DNA of 64,000 bases from Spirodela intermedia. Its lineage: Eukaryota; Streptophyta; Magnoliopsida; Alismatales; Araceae. Below the pieces are notes generated by a model that was not told where the DNA came from, did not search any database, and saw only the letters and a list, made by a program, of their open reading frames with translations. A program made the position numbers and the translations under genes. Below, in pieces: positions 60,604 to 64,000 of the stretch. How positions within the stretch are numbered: position 1 is the stretch's first letter; the number at the start of each line of letters is the position of its first letter. Location of the stretch: NCBI GenBank assembly GCA_902729315.2, contig LR746270.1, positions 3,868,501 through 3,932,500 on the forward strand. Reading direction: 5' to 3'.

Positions 60604-62304
60604 GATTAGATCTTTCTTGGGTCATGTAGGTTATTATAGAAAATTTATTCAAGATTTTTCAAAAATTTCTAAACCTCTCACCATGCTATTATCTAAAGAT
60701 GTGGCTTTTAATTTTGATGAGAAATATTTTGAGTCTTTTTCCAAAATATAAAGATTACTTACTAAGGCACCTATTTTACAAGCTCTTGATTGGTCCCTTC
60801 CCTTTGAAATAATGTGTGATGCATCGAATTATGTAGTGGGGGCAGTTCTAGGACAAATAAAAGAGTCAAAACCCATAGTAATTTCATATGCTAGTAAAAC
60901 TATATTCGATGCTCAATTAAATTATACCACGACTGAAAAAGACTTGTTAGCTGTAGTATTTTCGTTAGAAAGGTTTAGATCATATATTTTAGGAGCTAAA
61001 ATTATTATTTATACTGATCATGTAGCATTAAAATATTTGTTAAATAAGAAAGATGTAAAGTCACGTTTATTAAGATGGATTTTATTGTTGTAGAAATTTG
61101 ACTTAGAAATAAAAGGTAAAAAAGGTTTCGAGAATGCTATTGCTAACCATCTTTCTAGATTAAGTAATACAGGAATAAATGCAGCACCTTTACAAGATGC
61201 ATTTCGAGATGAACAATTGATGGCAGCTCAACATCAACCGTCACCATGGTATGAACATATTGTTAATTTTCTAGTTTCTAGAAAAACTCCAGAACAATGG
61301 GATAAGAATAGAAAACATCATTTCTTTTCTAAGATTAGAAATTATTTTTGGCATAATCCTTATTTATATTACTTGGGCAATGATCATATTTTAAAAAGAT
61401 GTGTTCATGAAGAAGAATACCATAGCATTATTAACATATGCCATTCATCTAATTGTGGAGGACATTTCTCTAGATGAAAAATAGCTACAAAATTTTTTCA
61501 GTGTGGTTTTTATTGGCCTACAATCATTAGAGATTCTATAGAATTTAGTAGAACATGTATTTCATGCTAATCTATAGGTAACATGAGTAAAAAAGATGAA
61601 ATGCCCATGAGTAACATGTTAGTAGTCGAAATTTTTGATATATGGTGAATAGATTTCATGGGTCCCTTCCCATTAGCTGAAAAATATGAATATATTTTGC
61701 TTGTTGTTGATCATGTGTAGAAGTGGGTGGAAGCTATTCCTACTAGAACTAATGATTAAAAAATTGTGATGAAATTTGTGTAAGAAAATATTTTTTTGAG
61801 ATTTGGATGTCCTAGAGTGATTATTGTTGATGGAGGAACACATTTTACAAATAAACATTTCAAAGAATTGTTGAAAAAGAATGGAGTACACCATAGAGTA
61901 GCCACTCCATATCATCCCCAAACAAATGGGCAAGCTAAAGTAGGAAATAGGGAAATTCAGAGAATTTTGAGAAAAATAGTTAGACTAGATAGGAAAGATT
62001 GGCCCACGAAATTACAAGATGTATTATAGGCTTATAGAATAGCTTATAAAAATCCCATAGGTATGTCCCCATTTTGTCTCATTTTTAGAAAGCCATGTCA
62101 TCTTCTTGTGGAAATGGAGCATAAAACATTATGGGCTATAAAAAATTTATGTATGGATGAAAAATCAGCTGGTGGGCATAGAATTTTTCAACTGCATGAA
62201 CTAGAGGAGTTGAGAAATGAAGCTTATGAAAATCATAGAATATATAAAGAAAAAACTAAAACTTTTCATGATAAATATATTAGCAGAAAAAAATTTGATG
62301 TTTG
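60604..62304 (+). pseudogene. RNase H and integrase remnant, element 2
   Basis: RNase H reads [14 protein letters not shown] and [18 protein letters not shown], and stops at TAG 61091-61093 where element 1 has CAG (Gln). Integrase pieces are the HHCC region (61217-61477), the core [20 protein letters not shown] (about 61826) and [11 protein letters not shown] at 62027-62029 replaces the Trp of the conserved DVLWAYR motif. Confidence 0.88.
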
Positions 62305-64000
62305 ACAAAAAGTGTGGTATATGATTCTAAGCTGAAATTATTCCTAAGAAAATTAAAATCAAAATAGAAAGGGCCTTATGTGGTGGAAGAGACATGTGAT
62401 CATGGGGCTGTAATGATTAAAGATCCTAAAAGTGATCATAACTTTAAGGTAAATGGACAACGGCTTAAACATTATATATAACATGAACGCCTTGCAGAAA
62501 AAGAAATTTTATTATTAAAAGAAATTCAAGAGTAAGATCAAGAAGTCCAGCTGGAGACATTAAATTCAGCGCTGCATGGGAGGCAACCCATGGTTTTTAT
62601 TTCATTTTGTTTGATTTTTTTTATCTCTGTTTTTCTTAGAATTTTGTGGTACTTGTTTCTATATTTGTTTTTTCGAAAAAGTGCAGGAGGAGGAGGGTAA
62701 GACAAAGTGGAAAATTAAAAATGAGGTTGAGGTGATGTCTTTCGGAGCTTTATCATTTATGACAACATTTTTAATGCTTAACTTTGCATATATACATGCT
62801 TCACGTGAAAATTGAACTTTCAGCATATTCTATTTCGATTTTTCTATGTCATTGAGGACAATGTCATTTTTAAGTTGAGGGGTGAAGTATTCATTATTAA
62901 TTTATACAGTAGGATGATTAAGAACATGTGTTTAAATTTTATTCAACTTAGAATAGCAACTAAAAAAATAAAAAAAATAAAAAATCAGGAAAACTACAAC
63001 ATCTATTTTCTAGTTTTCTATCACGAACAATAGGCTGTCAAAAACAATAGACAAAAAAACAGCCCGAAATTTGAAATTCTAGAGACCCTTTTCTCACATT
63101 TCAATTCCTTAGATATATATTACTGAAATTCAAAATTACAACTATAAAGAGGATAGTTTTGATTTATTTTTGACAAATTTATTGCTGCTAAAAATAGAAC
63201 TTTAAAAAAAATAGAAATGTCAAAACTATCTAATTAACAAATTCTTACATCATATTGCATGCATGAAAAATTAAATCAATTAGATTGATTGATACTAAAA
63301 GATACTAGGAAGATTATTATTGAGTCAAAAGAATGATCTAGTAGCATGAAATGTTAGAATACTCCTTGGATACATGATAGATAACATGGATTTGATTTTA
63401 TAGATTTTCACTTCATGATCTTGATGGATAGTATTTACTTGATGTGAAAATTTGATTGATCATTTGAGTTTAATGGAGATTTTTGCACCCTGATCTATAG
63501 GACTCGTGATGAGAAATCACTTATTCTGAAAAAAAAGAAGAGAGAGCAATGTGAAAAATCTAGAAACGAAGAGTACACATGGAGGGTGTGAGACATTATT
63601 CTCATTGTCGAAAATCATGTATAGAAAAACATTTGCTGCAAAATAAGTGGATAAAGTGAAAGTCCTAAAAATGAAGAGTACACATGGAGGGTGTGAGACA
63701 TCATTTTTATTGTCAAAATTTATCTACAGGAAAAGCTACTTATCCACTATATATATTAAAAAAAAAGAAAAAATATAGTGCAAACTTCAAAAATCAAGCC
63801 ATAGAAAAAGGAAAATGTAGGATCAATATTATTCTTGGATGAGTATTGATAATTAGAACATCTTGTAAATACATCTATGAGTGAAGAAGTGATAAAGATG
63901 TAAATAGAAATAGTGAAGTCTAGATTGTTATTCCCAGGAGCGTTTAAACATTTAAGTGCTTGATATCATTCTTAAGTACTTGATATAAGAATCCAAAGTG
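62305..64000 (+). other. 3' internal region of element 2
   Basis: AT-rich region after integrase, without a conserved frame. It contains a roughly 105-bp direct tandem repeat (copies starting about 63567 and 63672; shared GAAGAGTACACATGGAGGGT). No 3' LTR is reached. Confidence 0.6.
63567..63725 (+). repeat. Two-copy tandem repeat, period about 105 bp
   Basis: Both copies contain GAAGAGTACACATGGAGGGT followed by GTGAGACAT(T/C)ATT and ATTGTC(G/A)AAA. It sits where Athila and Tat elements often carry tandem repeats, 5' of the 3' LTR. Confidence 0.75.

Larger units (their letters stand above)
57026..64000 (+). mobile_element. Athila-like Ty3/Gypsy retrotransposon 2, decayed (runs past right edge)
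   Basis: The 5' LTR starts TGATAAGTCT at 57026 but is cut at about 57612, joining directly to gag; PBS and the gag start are lost. Gag, protease, RT, RNase H and integrase follow in order, close in sequence to element 1, with many in-frame stops. The post-integrase region (GCGCTGCATGGGAGGCAACC at about 62570) matches what I know of Athila 3' internal regions. The 3' LTR would lie beyond the window. Confidence 0.88.

Overview
This is a stretch of flowering-plant nuclear DNA. The evidence is GT-AG spliced genes, a plant universal-stress-domain kinase, a P-class PPR gene, Athila-type Ty3/Gypsy retrotransposons and abundant (GA)n/(CT)n microsatellites. The gene-rich left third has GC-rich coding sequence in an AT-rich background, as in many monocots and some early-diverging angiosperms. 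The species cannot be named from the sequence.

Layout. (1) 1-8.2 kb, minus strand: the 5' part of a very large VPS13/chorein-like lipid-transfer gene that runs off the left edge. A TRIM-like miniature LTR retrotransposon sits in its big intron. (2) 8.65-11.84 kb, minus: a seven-exon gene for a universal-stress-protein/kinase fusion of 684 aa, reconstructed exon by exon with consistent phases. (3) 13.5-17.3 kb, minus: three tandem single-exon genes for small proteins that share an N-terminal MST-MxxW motif and a C-terminal LMDRF-type motif. (4) 17.93-20.17 kb, plus: an intronless 746-aa P-class PPR gene, head-to-head with the last small gene. (5) 21.9-45.6 kb: AT-rich DNA with three dispersed paralogues of a secreted cysteine-rich peptide (21931-22509, 37501-37916, 45142-45558). 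All three have a signal peptide, one phase-1 intron after a Pro-rich PPG end, and two copies of an exact CC-x2-CC-x6-C-x2-CC module. Around them lie old segmental and tandem duplications that explain how copies 2 and 3 arose. (6) 26.96-28.59 kb: a solo Athila-type LTR. (7) 47.93-54.73 kb, minus, and 57.03 kb to the window end, plus: two decayed Athila-like elements, head-to-head. Each keeps its outer end but has lost LTR and internal sequence by deletion.

The best candidate for something undescribed is the cysteine-rich peptide family. Its cysteine spacing is perfectly conserved in six modules over three genes while the residues between the cysteines have changed greatly. I do not recognise the family. 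The promoters (TATA box about 100-110 bp before the ATG) and 3' flanks of the genes are also partly conserved. Second are the three-copy unit at 33.5-36.3/42.6-44.2 kb, which no known gene explains, and the tandem LMDRF small-protein cluster.

The genes do not form an operon or an obvious pathway. They are independent nuclear genes plus one locally amplified peptide family.
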